In this document: positions 8,866 to 18,294 of the stretch, piece after piece
Numbering within the stretch: position 1 is the first letter of the stretch
How the letters are laid out: each line of letters begins with the position of its first letter
DNA from: Chthoniobacter flavus
GTDB taxonomy: Bacteria > Verrucomicrobiota > Verrucomicrobiia > Chthoniobacterales > CAKUMP01
Direction of reading: 5' to 3'
Length of the DNA: 34,531 nucleotides
Assembly (NCBI GenBank): GCA_020718605.1
Contig: DYRR01000005.1
Location: forward strand, 1 to 34,531
The notes under the pieces: model-generated
What the model was told of the DNA's origin: nothing
Database searches by the model: none
What the model saw: only the letters and a program-made list of their open reading frames with translations
Translations under genes and position numbers: made by a program

Positions 8866-10293
8866 ATGAAAACAAAAACCCCTTCGCTTGGTGTGCTCTA
8901 CGGCAATCGTGATTTTTTCCCGGATGTTCTTGTGGGGGAAGCCCGCGCCGACATCGCCCGCCTCTTCGATTCTCTTGGAATCCGCGCGATCCAGCTCGGG
9001 GAAAACGACACCAAACTCGGCGGGGTCGAAACCCATGCCGATGCGCGGAAATGCGCGGAGTTGTTCCGCCGTCATGCCGACGAGATCGACGGAATTCTGG
9101 TTTGTCTCCCAAATTTCGGAGACGAAAAAGGCGTCGCCGACACGCTGAAAATGGCGGGCATTTACAAACCCATCCTGGTGCAGGGTTATCCCGATGATCT
9201 TGGAAAACTCAACGTCGCAAGGCGTCGGGACGCGTTTTGCGGGAAGATCTCCGTCTGCAACAATCTCGTGCAGGCCGGCATTCCCTTCTCGCTCACCCAA
9301 CGGCATGTTTGCCGTCCCGACTCTCCATCCTTTCGCGCCGACCTGGAAAAATTTCTCGGGGTTTGCCGGGTGGTCAACGGCCTGCGCGGCGTGCGGCTCG
9401 GAGCGGTGGGCGCGCGGCCCGGCGCTTTCAATACGGTGCGCTATTCCGAGAAGATTCTGGAAAGGCACGGGATCAGTGTGACGACGGTGGACCTGTCGGA
9501 GATCCTGGGCAGGGCCAACCAACTCGACCCTGCCATGCCGGAAGTCGCGGCCAAGCTCGCGGAAATCAAGGGCTACGCGCCCGCGCCGGGCGTGCCGGAG
9601 GATCGTCTGGTCCGGATGGCAAAGATGGGGGTGGTGCTGGAGCGCTGGATTGATCACAACGCCCTCGATGCCACGGCCCTGCAGTGCTGGACTTCCGTCC
9701 AGGAAAATTTCGGATGCAATGTCTGCACCCTCATGAGCATGATGAGCGAGAAATTCATGCCCAGCGCCTGCGAGGTGGATGTGACCGGCGTGCTCACCAT
9801 GTTCGCCATGCAGCTTGCCGCCGGGTCGCCCGCCGCGCTGGTGGATTGGAACAACAACTACGCCGATGACGAGGATAAATGCGTTCTTTTCCACTGCGGC
9901 AACTGGGCGAAATCCTTTCTGCCCGACATCCGCATCGCCACCGCGCCGATCCTCGGAACCTCGGTCGGGGAGGAGAACACCTACGGCGCACTCGCGGGGC
10001 GCACCCCCGCCGGCCCGCTCACATTCGGGCGCATCACCACCGATGACAACAAAGGCACGGTGCGCGTCTATGTGGGCGAGGGGGATCTGACCGATGATCC
10101 GCTCGACACATTCGGCACCCGCGCGGTCGCCCACGTGCCGCAGCTCCAGAAGCTGATGCGGCACGTGTGTTCGCAGGGATTCGAGCATCATGTCGTGATG
10201 ACCGTCTCCCGGAGCGCGGAGATTCTCGCGGAGGCGTTCACCACCTACTTCGATTGGGAGGTTCATTTTCACGGGAATCCCGGCACCCCATGA
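8866..10293 (+). CDS. L-fucose/L-arabinose isomerase family protein
   Basis: Start MKTKTPSLGVLYGNRDFFPDVLVGEARADIARLF. Overall fold-family features (RRHADEIDGILVCLPNFGDEKGVADTLKMAG, GARPGAFNTVRYSEKILERHGISVTTVDLSEI, ...ACEVDVTGVLTMFAMQLA) fit FucI-like sugar isomerases. Confidence 0.8.
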   Translation: MKTKTPSLGVLYGNRDFFPDVLVGEARADIARLFDSLGIRAIQLGENDTKLGGVETHADARKCAELFRRHADEIDGILVCLPNFGDEKGVADTLKMAGIYKPILVQGYPDDLGKLNVARRRDAFCGKISVCNNLVQAGIPFSLTQRHVCRPDSPSFRADLEKFLGVCRVVNGLRGVRLGAVGARPGAFNTVRYSEKILERHGISVTTVDLSEILGRANQLDPAMPEVAAKLAEIKGYAPAPGVPEDRLVRMAKMGVVLERWIDHNALDATALQCWTSVQENFGCNVCTLMSMMSEKFMPSACEVDVTGVLTMFAMQLAAGSPAALVDWNNNYADDEDKCVLFHCGNWAKSFLPDIRIATAPILGTSVGEENTYGALAGRTPAGPLTFGRITTDDNKGTVRVYVGEGDLTDDPLDTFGTRAVAHVPQLQKLMRHVCSQGFEHHVVMTVSRSAEILAEAFTTYFDWEVHFHGNPGTP

Positions 10294-11123
10294 CCGATCA
10301 CGAACTCGCACTGAACGCCGTCCGGCTTCGCCAACGGCTGCTCCGGCTCATCGCGAATGCCGGTGCCGGCCACACCGGGGGCGATCTTTCGTGCCTCGAT
10401 ATTTTGAATGTGCTCTACCATCGTGTTCTGCGGGTTTCCCCGGCGACCCGCGACGATCCGGACCGGGACCGTTATGTCCAAAGCAAGGGGCACTGCGTCG
10501 AGGCGCTCTACGTCGTGTTGTCCAGTTGTGGTTTTTTCCCGGATGCCGATCTGGACACGGTTTGCCGGTTCCGATCGCCGTATGTCGGGCACCCGACCCG
10601 GAAGATTCCGGGCATCGAAATGAACACCGGCGCACTCGGGCACGGCCTTCCCGTGTGTCTCGGGATGGCGCTTGCGGCGAAGATGGACGGACGGTCCGCG
10701 CGTGTGTTCACGCTGCTGGGGGACGGCGAACTTGCCGAGGGTTCCAACTGGGAGGCGGCCATGGCGGCGGCGCACCACGGGCTCGACAATCTCACCGCCA
10801 TTCTCGATCACAACACCCTGCAAATCACCGGCCCCACCCGCGAGGTGATGAGCAATGAACCGGTGGGGGATAAATTCCGTGCTTTTGGCTGGGAAGTGCG
10901 CGAGATCGACGGACACAACTACGCCGCACTCACCCGGGCGCTGACCGATCCGCCCGGGCGCGGCAAACCCACATTTCTCATCGCAAACACCATCAAGGGA
11001 AAGGGCGTGAGCTTTATGGAAAACGTCGCCAAATGGCACCATGGCGTGCCCAGTGAGGCGGAACTCGCGCTGGCCCTGGGCGAGCTTGAAGCCGCCGAAG
11101 CGGCCATGCGCTTCACTTCATAA
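10290..11123 (+). CDS. Transketolase N-terminal subunit (split transketolase)
   Basis: GHTGGDLSCLDILNVLYHRVL, GHCVEALYVVLSSCGFF, NTGALGHGLPVCLGMALAAKMDG, LLGDGELAEGSNWEAAMAAAHHGLDNLTAILDHN (TPP motif). ATG overlaps the upstream stop (ATGA). Confidence 0.92.
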   Translation: MTDHELALNAVRLRQRLLRLIANAGAGHTGGDLSCLDILNVLYHRVLRVSPATRDDPDRDRYVQSKGHCVEALYVVLSSCGFFPDADLDTVCRFRSPYVGHPTRKIPGIEMNTGALGHGLPVCLGMALAAKMDGRSARVFTLLGDGELAEGSNWEAAMAAAHHGLDNLTAILDHNTLQITGPTREVMSNEPVGDKFRAFGWEVREIDGHNYAALTRALTDPPGRGKPTFLIANTIKGKGVSFMENVAKWHHGVPSEAELALALGELEAAEAAMRFTS

Positions 11124-11148
11124 GTCCCATGCGACCTATTCTGCCATC

Positions 11149-12150
11149 ATGAGCGCACCCGCATCCTCCCTGTTCACTCCCGAAGCACTGGCCATGGCGG
11201 AGAAGCTCGGGCTCGGCAAAGGCCGCGCCAACCTCGATGAATTCGCCGCCACCCTCGGGGATCTTGCGCGGGCGGACCGCAATATCCTCGCGGTGACCAG
11301 CGACTCGCGCGGCTCGGGAAAGCTCGCGCCCTTCGGCCACGCGCTGCCCGGACAACTTGTCGAGGTCGGCATTGCGGAGCAGAATCTCGTGGGGATTGTC
11401 GCAGGGCTCGCCGCAAGCGGCAAAAAACCGTTCGGGGTGTCCCCGGCCTGTTTTCTCACCGCACGCTCTCTGGAGCAGATCAAAAACGATGTGTGCTACA
11501 GCGACGTTCCGGCGGTCCTTGTGGGCATCAGTGCCGGGGTGAGTTACGGGGCACTGGGCAGCACCCACCATTCCCTGCACGATTTCGCCGTGCTCCGGGC
11601 AATCCACAATCTCGCGATCCTTGCCCCCGCGGACAACTTCGAGACGCGCGAGGGTGTCCGGGCCACCGCCCGCTCGTCCGGGCCGGTTTATCTCCGGTTT
11701 GGCAAAGTGCCGCTGTTCGATCTGCACGGCCCTGATGCAACATTCGAAACCGGCAGTGCGATCACGCTGTGCGGGGGAAACGATGTGGCTTTCATTGCCA
11801 CGGGGGAGACGGTGGTTCATGCGCGCCTCGCGGCGGGACAACTGTCTGAAGCGGGTGTGAAAGCCCGGGTCCTGAGCATGCACACCATCAAACCATTGGA
11901 TGTCGATGCCGTGCTCCGGGCGGGGCGCGAATGCCGTGCCGTGATCACGGTCGAGGAACACAGCGTCCATGGAGGTCTCGGGGAAGCCTGTGCCGCCGTG
12001 CTCCTGCAATCGGGTGTTGCGGTGGGATTTCGCATCGTGGGGATTCCCGATGAGGACACGGTCACCGGATCCCAGGCCGATATCTTCCGGCACTACGGCA
12101 TTTCCATGGAGGGCCTGGCAATGGTCGCGTGGAATCTTCTTGCCCTATGA
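11149..12150 (+). CDS. Transketolase C-terminal subunit (split transketolase)
   Basis: AVTSDSRGSGKLAPFGHALPGQLVEVGIAEQNLVGIVAGLAASGKKPFGV, followed by a pyrimidine-binding and C-terminal transketolase domain (VITVEEHSVHGGLGEA). Confidence 0.92.
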   Translation: MSAPASSLFTPEALAMAEKLGLGKGRANLDEFAATLGDLARADRNILAVTSDSRGSGKLAPFGHALPGQLVEVGIAEQNLVGIVAGLAASGKKPFGVSPACFLTARSLEQIKNDVCYSDVPAVLVGISAGVSYGALGSTHHSLHDFAVLRAIHNLAILAPADNFETREGVRATARSSGPVYLRFGKVPLFDLHGPDATFETGSAITLCGGNDVAFIATGETVVHARLAAGQLSEAGVKARVLSMHTIKPLDVDAVLRAGRECRAVITVEEHSVHGGLGEACAAVLLQSGVAVGFRIVGIPDEDTVTGSQADIFRHYGISMEGLAMVAWNLLAL

Positions 12151-13625
12151 GCTTCGTTCTCGCCCTCGACCAAAGCACCTCGGCGACCAAGGCGTTGCTG
12201 TTCGACGCGCAGGGCCGGGTGCTCGACAAAGCCTCACGCGAACACCGTCAGATCTATCCCCAACCGGGATGGGTGGAACATGATCCGGCCGAAATCTGGG
12301 ACAACACCCTTGCCGTGATCCGCGAAGTCGCGGAGCGCAACGTGGAGAGGCTTTCCGGTGTTGTCTGTCTGAGCCTCTCCAACCAGCGCGAGACGGTCGT
12401 GGTCTTCGATCGCGCCACCGGCGAGCCGCTCCACAATGCCATTGTCTGGCAATGCCGCCGCGGCGACGCTCTGTGCCGCGAACTCCGGGAACAGGGCCTC
12501 GATGGCTGGGTCCAAAGCAGGACGGGACTTAAAATCGACACCTATTTTTCGGCGTCAAAAATCGCGTGGCTCATGCGGGAACGCCCCCGGATTGCGGCGG
12601 GGGTTGCGGATGGAAGCGCCGTCTTCGGAACGATCGACACCTTTCTGATCCATCGGCTCACCGGAGGCCGCGTGTTTGCGACAGACTGTACCAACGCAAG
12701 CCGCACGCTGCTTTTTGATGTTGGCCGGCTCGCATGGGATGCGGAGTTGTGCGGACGGTTTTCTGTTCCTGTGGATGCGCTGCCGGAGGTTCGCGAGAGC
12801 GCTTCGATCTTTGGGACGACGGATGTGGCGGGTCTCCTGCCCGGACCCGTCCCGATCGCGGGTGTGATGGGAGATTCGCAGGCGTCCCTTTTTGCGCAGG
12901 GTTGTTTTGGCGAAGGCACCGCCAAGGCGACCTTCGGCACGGGAACCAGTGTGTTGTTGAATATTGGCGGGGGGTTCAAATTGCCGCCCGAAGGCGCCGT
13001 CACGGCGCTCGCCCGGGTCTCGAAGGGGCGTCCCGCCTATGCCTTCGAGGGGCTTGTCAACTATTCCGCCGCCACCCTGGAGTGGCTCAAAAATCAGATG
13101 GGCCTGTTCCGGGAGATATCCGAAGTGGAAGCTCTCGCCACGGCGGTCCCGGACAATGCCGGCGTGTATCTCGTGCCCGCCTTCGCGGGATTGAGTGCCC
13201 CCCGCTGGGCGCCGGACGCCCGGGCGGCCATCCTGGGATTGTCGGCCCACTCCAAACGGGAGCATGTTGTGAGGGCGGCGCTGGAATCCATCGCCTACCA
13301 GTTGCGCGATGTTCTGGACATGATGCGCGACGGGGCCGGCCTTTCACTCCGGGCGTTGCACGCGGACGGCGGGCCGACCCGCAACAGCTTTCTCATGCAA
13401 TTCACCTCCGACATCACCGGGGTGGATCTGATGGTGTCGCGGGTGGCCGAATCCTCGCCGTTGGGAGCCGCGATGAATGGCCTGCTGGTGCTCGGACACT
13501 TCGCTTCGGAAGAGGAACTCGCGGCCATTCCCCGCAGGACGGCTGTTTTTCATCCGCGCATGGATGCAGACCAGGCCGCGCGGCTTTACGCCGGCTGGCT
13601 GGCGGCACTGGCCCGTGTTTTGTGA
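12147..13625 (+). CDS. FGGY-family carbohydrate kinase, glycerol-kinase-like
   Basis: FVLALDQSTSATKALLFDAQG, GWVEHDPAEIW, NQRETVVVFDRATGEPLHNAIVWQCRR, SRTGLKIDTYFSASKIAWL, GVMGDSQASLFAQGCF..AKATFGTGTS. ATGA overlap with the upstream gene. Confidence 0.9.
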   Translation: MSFVLALDQSTSATKALLFDAQGRVLDKASREHRQIYPQPGWVEHDPAEIWDNTLAVIREVAERNVERLSGVVCLSLSNQRETVVVFDRATGEPLHNAIVWQCRRGDALCRELREQGLDGWVQSRTGLKIDTYFSASKIAWLMRERPRIAAGVADGSAVFGTIDTFLIHRLTGGRVFATDCTNASRTLLFDVGRLAWDAELCGRFSVPVDALPEVRESASIFGTTDVAGLLPGPVPIAGVMGDSQASLFAQGCFGEGTAKATFGTGTSVLLNIGGGFKLPPEGAVTALARVSKGRPAYAFEGLVNYSAATLEWLKNQMGLFREISEVEALATAVPDNAGVYLVPAFAGLSAPRWAPDARAAILGLSAHSKREHVVRAALESIAYQLRDVLDMMRDGAGLSLRALHADGGPTRNSFLMQFTSDITGVDLMVSRVAESSPLGAAMNGLLVLGHFASEEELAAIPRRTAVFHPRMDADQAARLYAGWLAALARVL

Positions 13626-14677
13626 GAAACCGGAGGAGCGGGCTGCTGCTGGGTGAGGCAATGAAATGCGCCAAGTCCCCAGATCAGTTCCCGGCAGTCA
13701 ATGGGCACGACGCGGCGAGTGGGGAATGCGGTCTGTAAAATGGTGGACGCCCAGTTGTCGTTGGCATCTGCGAATGCAGGCATCAGCACCACGTGGTTGG
13801 CAATGTAAAAATTGGCGTAACTCGCCGGCAACCGCTGTCCCTGTCGGATGATCCTTGATGGCATCGGCATCGGGTGAACCACGAGTGGATGGTCGCCATC
13901 GGCACTCATTTCCTTGAGGCGGCAAAGGTTGACATTGAGGGGCTCAAAATTGGCGTCGTGTTCATCGTCCTCCACGACTGTGATCACATCGTTCCTGCCG
14001 ACAAACCGCGTGATGTCATCCACATGTCCGTCGGTGTCATCCCCCTCGATGCCGTCGCCCAGCCAGAGGATGTTGCGCACACCGAGGTAATTCTGGAGAT
14101 TGCGCTCGATGTCGGTGAGGGAAAGTTCGGGGTTGCGGTTGGGATTGAGGAGACAGGATTTTGTGGTGAGCAGTGCGCCGCATCCGTTCACATCGATTGA
14201 CCCTCCCTCCAGCACCATGGGATTGTTGAACAAGGGCAGACCAAGCTCCTCGGCGACGCGGGTCGGAACGGCATCATCCAGATCGAACGGCGGATATTTG
14301 TATCCCCACGCATTATACCCCCAGTCGATGACGGCGACCGAGGCGTCTTTGTCGCGAACGATAAACATTGGACCATGATCGCGGCACCAGGGTTCGTTGG
14401 TTGGAATGTGATAGAACCGGACATGCTCCGCCCGCAGCCCCGCAAGGGCTTGGCGGACGAATGCCTCCTGGTCGCCGTCGCGCACATTCACGCAGACGGG
14501 TTCGGAGTCGGCGAGCGCGTCGATCATGCGGGCCAGCACCGGCACGATCTGGTCGTAGGAGCCGGGGAAACTGATGCCGTCGCGGTGGGGCCACGAGAGC
14601 CAGGTGGCGGCATGGGGTTCCCACTCGGCCGGCATGCGGTAGCCAAGTCGGGTGGGGACGGGCGGAGTGTTTGGCAT
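13586..14677 (-). CDS. aguA: Agmatine deiminase
   Basis: MPAEWEPHAATWLSWPHRDGISFPGSYDQIVPVLARMI, DHGPMFIVRD, LEGGSIDVNGCGALLTTKSCLLNPNRNP, GDGIEGDDTDGHVDDITRFV. Confidence 0.93.
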   Translation of the reverse strand: MPNTPPVPTRLGYRMPAEWEPHAATWLSWPHRDGISFPGSYDQIVPVLARMIDALADSEPVCVNVRDGDQEAFVRQALAGLRAEHVRFYHIPTNEPWCRDHGPMFIVRDKDASVAVIDWGYNAWGYKYPPFDLDDAVPTRVAEELGLPLFNNPMVLEGGSIDVNGCGALLTTKSCLLNPNRNPELSLTDIERNLQNYLGVRNILWLGDGIEGDDTDGHVDDITRFVGRNDVITVVEDDEHDANFEPLNVNLCRLKEMSADGDHPLVVHPMPMPSRIIRQGQRLPASYANFYIANHVVLMPAFADANDNWASTILQTAFPTRRVVPIDCRELIWGLGAFHCLTQQQPAPPVSHKTRASAASQPA

Positions 14678-14700
14678 GGAGTGGGTGGGCGATGAGAAGG

Positions 14701-15603
14701 CTAGTCCACAAACCTGCGGGTGAGGTCCCCGTAGGCGTCGATGCGCCGGTCGCGCAGGAACGGCCAGTGTGTGCGCTGCACATCGAGGGCGCCGAGGTCG
14801 GCGGTGGCAATCAGGATCTCTTCCTTGTCGGCGGAGGCCTTGGCGAGCACTTCCCCGGAGGGATCACAGAAGAAACTCCCTCCCCAGAATTCGATGCCGT
14901 CGCCGCCGGAAGGAGCTTCGTGTCCCACGCGGTTGGCTGCCGCCACGTAGCAACCATTGGCGATGGCATGCCCACGCTGCACCGTCTCCCAAGCGGAGTG
15001 CTGGCGAGTGCCGTGTGCTGATTTTTCCGAGGGATGCCAGCCAATGGCGGTCGGATAGAAAAGAATCTCCGCCCCGTGCATCGCGGTGAGCCGTGCGGCT
15101 TCGGGATACCATTGATCCCAGCACACACACACGCCGATGCGCGCATACCGGGTGTCCCACGCGCGGAACCCCAGATCGCCTGGAGTGAAGTAAAATTTCT
15201 CGTAGAAAAGCGGGTCGTCCGGGATGTGCATCTTCCGGTACTTACCGAGATACGTTCCGTCGGCATCCAGAATGGCCGCCGTATTGTGGTAGAGTCCGTG
15301 GGCCCGCTTCTCAAATAGAGATGCCACAATCACCACACCCAGTTCTCCGGCTAATTTTGCAAAGATATCAGTCGTGGGACCGGGGATGGATTCTGCCAAT
15401 TGGAAAAATGCGTGATCTTCCGCCTGACAAAAATACTGCGAGGTGAACAATTCCTGGAGACAGATGATTTGCGCACCCTTTGCGGCGGCCTCGCGGGTGC
15501 GCGTGACGGCATGGTCGGTGTTCGCGGCGGGATCGGGCCCGCATCGCGTTTGCACAAGCCCCACCCGGACAAGACGGCTGCGTTCGTTCATGACGGCAGA
15601 CAC
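14701..15603 (-). CDS. aguB: N-carbamoylputrescine amidase (nitrilase superfamily)
   Basis: VGLVQTRCGPDPAANTDHAVTRTREAAAKGAQIICLQELFTSQYFCQAED, GVCVCWDQWYPEAARLTAMHGAEILFYPTAIGW. Adjacent to aguA. Confidence 0.92.
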   Translation of the reverse strand: MSAVMNERSRLVRVGLVQTRCGPDPAANTDHAVTRTREAAAKGAQIICLQELFTSQYFCQAEDHAFFQLAESIPGPTTDIFAKLAGELGVVIVASLFEKRAHGLYHNTAAILDADGTYLGKYRKMHIPDDPLFYEKFYFTPGDLGFRAWDTRYARIGVCVCWDQWYPEAARLTAMHGAEILFYPTAIGWHPSEKSAHGTRQHSAWETVQRGHAIANGCYVAAANRVGHEAPSGGDGIEFWGGSFFCDPSGEVLAKASADKEEILIATADLGALDVQRTHWPFLRDRRIDAYGDLTRRFVD

Positions 15604-15619
15604 TAAACGAGCAAACGTC

Positions 15620-16210
15620 TTACTTCAAGGTGTCGCGCGGAACAATGCTCACGCTCTTCAACTCCACCCGTTCGGTCGGCTTGCTGCGCTCGCCTCCGGG
15701 AGACATGATGACGGGAGTGCCCGCGATGGCGGCCAGCGCTTCCTCGCCCTCGATGAGTTTTCCAAAAGCGGTATATTTTCCGTCCAGAAAGCTCGCGTCC
15801 CCCAGCACAATGAAAAACTGGCTCCCGGCCGAATCCGGGTCGGCGGAGCGGGCCATCGAAATCACTCCGCGCTGGTGCGAATGGCCGTTGAACTCCGCCT
15901 GGATCTTGTATCCGGGATCCCCCGTGCCCCATTCGTTTTCAAGCTTGGCATCCTTGGACTTCGGGTCGCCGCCCTGCACCATGAATCCCGCCACGATGCG
16001 GTGGAACGCGGTGCCGTCGTAGAATTTGTCTTCCGCGAGTTTTTTGAAATTCTTCACGGTCTTGGGTGCCTCATTCTCCCAGAATTCCAAAACGATCCGT
16101 CCCTTGGATGTCTCCAGCACCGCGACATCTTCCGCGAAAAGAGGGCCGACATACGCCAGAAAACCGAGCACCAGAGAAACACAACGAAGGGGATGGCAAT
16201 GAAGTTTCAT
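15620..16210 (-). CDS. Secreted cyclophilin-type peptidyl-prolyl cis-trans isomerase
   Basis: Signal-like N-terminus. FYDGTAFHRIVAGFMVQGGDP, GVISMARSADPDSAGSQFFIVLGDASFLDGKYTAFGKLIEG. Confidence 0.93.
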   Translation of the reverse strand: MKLHCHPLRCVSLVLGFLAYVGPLFAEDVAVLETSKGRIVLEFWENEAPKTVKNFKKLAEDKFYDGTAFHRIVAGFMVQGGDPKSKDAKLENEWGTGDPGYKIQAEFNGHSHQRGVISMARSADPDSAGSQFFIVLGDASFLDGKYTAFGKLIEGEEALAAIAGTPVIMSPGGERSKPTERVELKSVSIVPRDTLK

Positions 16211-16410
16211 GAGGCACCCAGACTAGCTCCGATCCCGCAGTCTGTCACGCGGATTTGAATGATTCCGAAACATCGACATCGGCATGGCGATGCGACTGAA
16301 AACGCTTTGAAATGATGAAGCAGCGGCGGGCGGAAGCGGTCCGACGCGCCACCTTCCCCTGCCGTCTCCACTCGTTTCCGTTCATGGGCGCGATTTCGCA
16401 GATGCCGGTT

Positions 16411-17172
16411 CTATCCCGGTGTCTTGCCAGTGGGCCCGCATCGCGACACTGCCGAATGCCCACCGCTCATCACGCCGCCCAGGCGGGGTTCCATGCGTGT
16501 GATGGGAAATGTGCGGGCCTTATCAAAGAGGTTTTGCAGGCGCATCCGGTGAATCGCAAAGAACAGGATGGATCCGGCGAATGCCAGTGTGAGCAGGCCG
16601 CCCCCGATCAGGAGCGGCGTGCGTCGGCTTTCGGCGTGGCGATATTCCCGGAGCGACTGCCGCATCTCGTATTCCAGATCCATCGCGGCCTCCCGGAGGA
16701 CCACTGCGAGGGGAATGTTGCGTGCCAGCGCCTTCTCGGCGCGATCACTCACCAGTTTGACACTGCGCTCCCCCCGGATCCGCTCGAAGTCGGGATGCGC
16801 CACCACGGCGAATCGTCTGTCGGATTCCAGAAAAATCAGCACCGCTCCATATCCGCCCTCTGGAAACCAGGCGCGCATGAGCCTTGTCGCGCGACCTCCG
16901 GCCACTTCGCCCCCGGGAAGATCTGCGTAGGTGACCAGAAACACCCGGATGTCGTTCTTGGAAGCGTCGGTCAGATATTGCGAGAGACGTTCCGCGCGGG
17001 AAGTGTCGAGAAATCCCCCCTCGTCCAGCACAAATCCCTCCGGACGTGGCGGCAACTCCTGATCGTCGGCGGTTGTTTGCCCGGTGGCAATGGTCATGCC
17101 GGTGAGCCACAGCATCGCCGCCAGCAGCGGGATGGCGGGGAACCAACGGATTCCGCGGGGCAAAGGTGTCAT
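16411..17172 (-). CDS. Secreted/membrane TPM-domain protein (YgcG-like)
   Basis: Signal peptide, GFVLDEGGFLDTSRAERLSQYLTDASKNDIRVFLVTYADLPG, GGYGAVLIFLESDRRFAVVAHPDFE, then a TM segment (LLIGGGLLTLAFAGSILFFAI). Confidence 0.7.
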   Translation of the reverse strand: MTPLPRGIRWFPAIPLLAAMLWLTGMTIATGQTTADDQELPPRPEGFVLDEGGFLDTSRAERLSQYLTDASKNDIRVFLVTYADLPGGEVAGGRATRLMRAWFPEGGYGAVLIFLESDRRFAVVAHPDFERIRGERSVKLVSDRAEKALARNIPLAVVLREAAMDLEYEMRQSLREYRHAESRRTPLLIGGGLLTLAFAGSILFFAIHRMRLQNLFDKARTFPITRMEPRLGGVMSGGHSAVSRCGPTGKTPG

Positions 17173-17717
17173 TTGGCCGCCTCCGTGTGCCGTTGTGCGA
17201 GGAGTTTGATGGTGGTATCCAGGCAGGCTTTCACTCCCTCATGGTAGCGGCGTTTGTCCATTGCCGGACGTCCCGCGGCAAGAATTCCCTCGAGATCCTC
17301 CGTGGAAAGAAGGGGTTCCAGTCCGTATCCTGTCATGAGGCAGGCATCCCGGCTTCCCGTATCCACGACAAGCAGCAGCGAGAAATTGCGGGCGACCTTG
17401 GCCTCGAAGGCGCTGAACTGGCAGCGGTTGAAAAGGTTGAATGTGAGTTCCCGGATCGAACGGCCCGGAAGAAGGTGGGTGAAGAACACGGAAAATCTGC
17501 ACTGCGGAAATTTCCGCTCAAAAAACATAAGGTACCGTTCCAGAGACTGATGCTGGCCCCGGGTGAGGGAATCCATGAGCTGCGTCGTGTCGGTGACATA
17601 GACCCCGTGTCTTGGCACCGCCCCGAATCGCGCGGCAGCCATTTCCAGGCAGAACCCGCAGGCCGGACACGCGGGATCGCCGGGTTTTACAGGTTGGTCG
17701 CAGGAGGGGCAGGTCAT
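17169..17717 (-). CDS. Zinc-ribbon plus TPM-like domain protein
   Basis: N-terminal CPSC...CPACGFC; later YVTDTTQLMDSLTRGQHQSLERYLMFFERKFPQCRFSVFF...LLLVVDTGSRDACLMTGYGLEPLLSTEDLEGIL. ATGA overlap with the downstream TPM gene. Confidence 0.6.
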   Translation of the reverse strand: MTCPSCDQPVKPGDPACPACGFCLEMAAARFGAVPRHGVYVTDTTQLMDSLTRGQHQSLERYLMFFERKFPQCRFSVFFTHLLPGRSIRELTFNLFNRCQFSAFEAKVARNFSLLLVVDTGSRDACLMTGYGLEPLLSTEDLEGILAAGRPAMDKRRYHEGVKACLDTTIKLLAQRHTEAAK

Positions 17718-17763
17718 TGGGATATTGCTCTGGCTAAGGAGTGGTGATTCCGATTAATAGATA

Positions 17764-18294
17764 ATGGAAATGTCCATAGCAACAAAAACAGGGGATCGCG
17801 GAACCACCGCGCTGATGTTTGGGAAAAGGGTTCAGAAGACCGATCCGCGCGTGGAAGCCTACGGGGCGGTGGACGAACTCAACTCCGCCCTCGGGCTTTC
17901 CCGTGCCCACATCACCGATCCCGCCCTCCAAGAGCAGGTGATGGCTCTTCAAAAAGAGCTTGTCATTCTGATGGGTGAACTCGCCACCGCCGCCGAGGAC
18001 CGGGGCCGGTACGCTGAAAAAGGGTTCCAGTTTGTCACCGAATCCATGGTGAACACGCTGGACGCACTCGTCCGGGAAATCGAAAAGCGTCCGGGTCTTT
18101 CTTTCGAGGGGTGGGCGACTCCCGGGGCCAATCCCGCCTCGGCCGGAATGGACCTCGCCCGCTCGGTCTGCCGCCGCGCCGAACGGCGCGTCGTGACCGC
18201 CGAGGATGAGTTTGGCGAGCACAACCCGCAGATCCGCCGCTACCTCAACCGCCTGTCCGATTATTGCTGGCTCCTCGCCCGCTGGTTGGAGTAG
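17764..18294 (+). CDS. ATP:cob(I)alamin adenosyltransferase, PduO type
   Basis: SIATKTGDRGTTALMFGKRVQKTDPRVEAYGAVDELNSALGL and NRLSDYCWLLARW. Confidence 0.93.
   Translation: MEMSIATKTGDRGTTALMFGKRVQKTDPRVEAYGAVDELNSALGLSRAHITDPALQEQVMALQKELVILMGELATAAEDRGRYAEKGFQFVTESMVNTLDALVREIEKRPGLSFEGWATPGANPASAGMDLARSVCRRAERRVVTAEDEFGEHNPQIRRYLNRLSDYCWLLARWLE

Noticed and set aside
7002-8867. 621-aa minus-strand ORF opposite nadE
   Set aside because: Shadow ORF from high-GC codon bias; the plus strand encodes an unambiguous NadE and the antisense translation has no recognisable motifs.
8824-10311. 495-aa minus-strand ORF opposite the FucI-like gene
   Set aside because: Antisense shadow ORF, rich in His/Arg/Gly with no domain signal.
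16245-16463. 72-aa minus-strand ORF between the cyclophilin and the TPM gene
   Set aside because: Overlaps the end of the TPM gene; no motif or plausible start context.
17764-18294. Cobalamin riboswitch for the adenosyltransferase
   Set aside because: Only ~46 bp separate it from the divergent zinc-ribbon gene, too short for a B12 riboswitch.
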